Positions 62,740 through 64,000 of a DNA stretch of 64,000 bases are shown here, one piece after another (the first letter of the stretch is position 1; the number at the start of each line of letters is the position of its first letter). Below the pieces are notes generated by a model. That model did not search any database. It was not told the origin of the DNA and saw only the letters and a program-made list of their open reading frames with translations. The DNA is from Gautieria morchelliformis (taxonomy: Eukaryota; Basidiomycota; Agaricomycetes; Gomphales; Gomphaceae). The DNA lies in the NCBI GenBank assembly GCA_015179125.1, contig WHVA01000306.1, positions 62,001 to 126,000 on the forward strand, written 5' to 3'. The translations under genes were made by a program, and so were the position numbers.

Positions 62740-64000
62740 TCATAGAGCAGCCAAAGGTCCGGGCTTGCCCAGATAAGACTCGTGAAAGCCTTTAACTAGC
62801 TCTGAGGCATGATCAAGCTCAAAGGTGAGGATCCATGAGGTTTCTTCATCAGTACTCTCATAACCAGTCCACCTAACAAGGTAGAGTAACTTGCAGCTCT
62901 TCCGTCTATTATCAATTTTAGAGTTGAGCATTTCCGAGACTTCAAACTCAGTTTGCCATCGATAACAACTGGGGGCAGAGGCGGCTGGACTCAGTTCAGA
63001 ATGGTGTTGGGCGAGGCTGGTTCGAGGATGGATATGTGGAATACTGGGTGGACTGAATGCCTGTGTTCTGGAAGTCAAAGGGTGAAGGTGTGAGTACCGG
63101 CTTGGGAAATAATCTCAAAAGGACCCAAAAATTTCTTGGCGAACTTCTTGGTGGCCTGAGTTGTGTTGAAGTACTGTGGCTTCACAAAGGCGAGGGATCC
63201 TACTTGGAAATCAGGGGCAGGTTTGCGTTGAACATCGGCTGAGGTTTGGTAAGTTTTGTGAGCCTTGAGGATAGCTCGGTGAGGTTCTTGGTGAAGCTTG
63301 TCCAGGTCAACCACGAAGTCTTGAGCTCATGCCGAGGTGAGGTCACGCTTGGGGTGAACCGTGAGGTTGGGGTGGTAACCCTTGTTAGCAAAGAACGGAG
63401 AGATACCGGTGGTTGCACTAGGCGCATTGTTGTAAGTGAACTTGGCGAGGGGAAGGAGTGAAGCCCAATTGGACTGCTGGTAGTTGCAATAGATTCTGAG
63501 GTACTGTTCCAACGTTTGGTTAGCATGCTTGGTTTGACCATCACCCTTGGGATGGTATCCTGAGGTGAAATGTAACCGCATGTCCAAAGCCTTCCCTAGA
63601 GAATGCCAGAAGTGGGAGACAAACTTGGAGCCCTTGTCCGAGGTGACGTGTGAAGGGACTCCATGCTTGGAAAAGACGTGAAGGATGAAGAGGTGAGCAA
63701 GCTCTTGCGAGGTTATCTTGTCCTGGTTGGGATGGAGATAACCTGCTTAGTTTAGTGAAATGGTCAACAATAACTAGTATGGAGGTGAACTCGGATGAAG
63801 GTGGGAGCTGCTCAATGAAATCCATAGAAATGGAATTCCAAGGCTTCTCAGGAATGGGAAGTTGTTTAAGGAGACCATAGGGCTTGTGACATTGTGGCTT
63901 GCTCCGCATACAAGTGGTGCATATCTTGCAATACTCTTTGACAAAGGATCTAATCCCTGGCCAAGTATAGTCTCGTTGGATCAGCTCCAAGGTCTTGTTG
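62740..64000 (-). pseudogene. Gypsy-4 pol: integrase and chromodomain (partial, frameshifted)
   Basis: Right to left: [29 protein letters not shown], a frame change near 63740, then [40 protein letters not shown], stop at 63325-63327, VGSLAFVKPQYFNTT and KFLGPFEIISQAGTHTFTL, a frame change near 63075, and chromodomain [38 protein letters not shown], ending at 62740. Several Glu codons of the Gypsy-1 protein are Lys here ([10 protein letters not shown] becomes PKGDGQTKHA), consistent with G-to-A decay. Confidence 0.88.

Larger units (their letters stand above)
61817..64000 (-). mobile_element. Gypsy-4, chromodomain Gypsy running off the right edge
   Basis: Minus-strand element. The left (3') LTR begins TGTTACAATACAATCC at 61817 and matches 57874-58443 for about 300 bp, after which the LTR is truncated or diverged (to about 62165). 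Then comes an antisense ORF remnant, then pol from 62740 to beyond 64000 in reverse. Protein similarity to Gypsy-1 is high ([40 protein letters not shown]), so these are sister families. Confidence 0.85.

Noticed and set aside
1-64000. tRNA and rRNA genes
   Set aside because: I scanned for B-box-like GGTTCGANTCC and found only chance matches inside coding sequence (for example near 28345 and 49653), with no acceptor or anticodon arms.

Overview
The window looks like nuclear DNA of a filamentous basidiomycete, most likely an Agaricomycete. The evidence is short spliceosomal introns (about 50-70 bp), a FunK1-type fungal kinase, a VTC1 polyphosphate-synthase subunit, chromodomain Gypsy elements and a Tad-like LINE. 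This is inferred from protein families and gene structure; no database search was run.

Region 1 (1-8.2 kb) is an ordinary gene-dense island of five genes that look intact: a dienelactone-hydrolase-like esterase (-), RRP7 (-), NAA10/ARD1 (+), a DUF676 lipase-like hydrolase (+) and VTC1 (+). RRP7 and NAA10 are divergent from a 206-bp shared promoter gap. A small inverted-repeat (MITE-like) element and a short tandem repeat lie in the 2-kb gap between the first two genes.

Region 2 (about 9.2-51.6 kb) is a nested pile of transposons that can be largely unpacked from target-site duplications (TSDs). A decayed Copia (Copia-1) is split by a solo LTR. A Tad-like LINE (15172-30120) is split by an 8.35-kb chromodomain Gypsy (Gypsy-1, 21349-29695, TSD CCCAC); the LINE 3' tail with poly-A resumes after it. 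Next come an unrecognised Pro/His-rich ORF carrying a solo LTR, a dead intron-containing Tc1/mariner transposase beside a solo LTR, and a Copia with apparently identical 616-bp LTRs and a full-length pol (Copia-2, 36732-42490, TSD AAAAG). A second chromodomain Gypsy (Gypsy-2, 42570 to about 51630) is broken by two solo LTRs and by a composite block holding a PIF/Harbinger fragment plus a Gypsy-1-type LTR.

Region 3 (51.6-55.9 kb) holds two host-type genes of expanded basidiomycete families on the minus strand: a FunK1 kinase and an undescribed multi-domain protein (ubiquitin-like segment, Cys-rich segment, SAM-like C-terminus). A solo LTR sits 20 bp upstream of the second gene's start codon. 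Region 4 (56-64 kb) returns to nested LTR elements: solo LTRs of several families, a second, inverted copy of the Pro/His-rich ORF, a Gypsy-3 remnant, and Gypsy-4, which runs off the right edge.

The most interesting biology is in Gypsy-1. It carries an antisense ORF encoding a Zn2Cys6-spaced cysteine cluster plus coiled coil, between pol and the 3' LTR. Its primer-binding site is an 11-nt perfect complement of the predicted 5' end of its own mRNA (Tf1/sushi-like self-priming). Its gag ends in A-AAA-AAA-TAG with pol in the -1 frame. Its two LTRs differ almost only by transitions, mostly at CpG. Gypsy-4 has a degenerate antisense ORF in the same position, while Gypsy-2 has a sense-strand extra ORF there.
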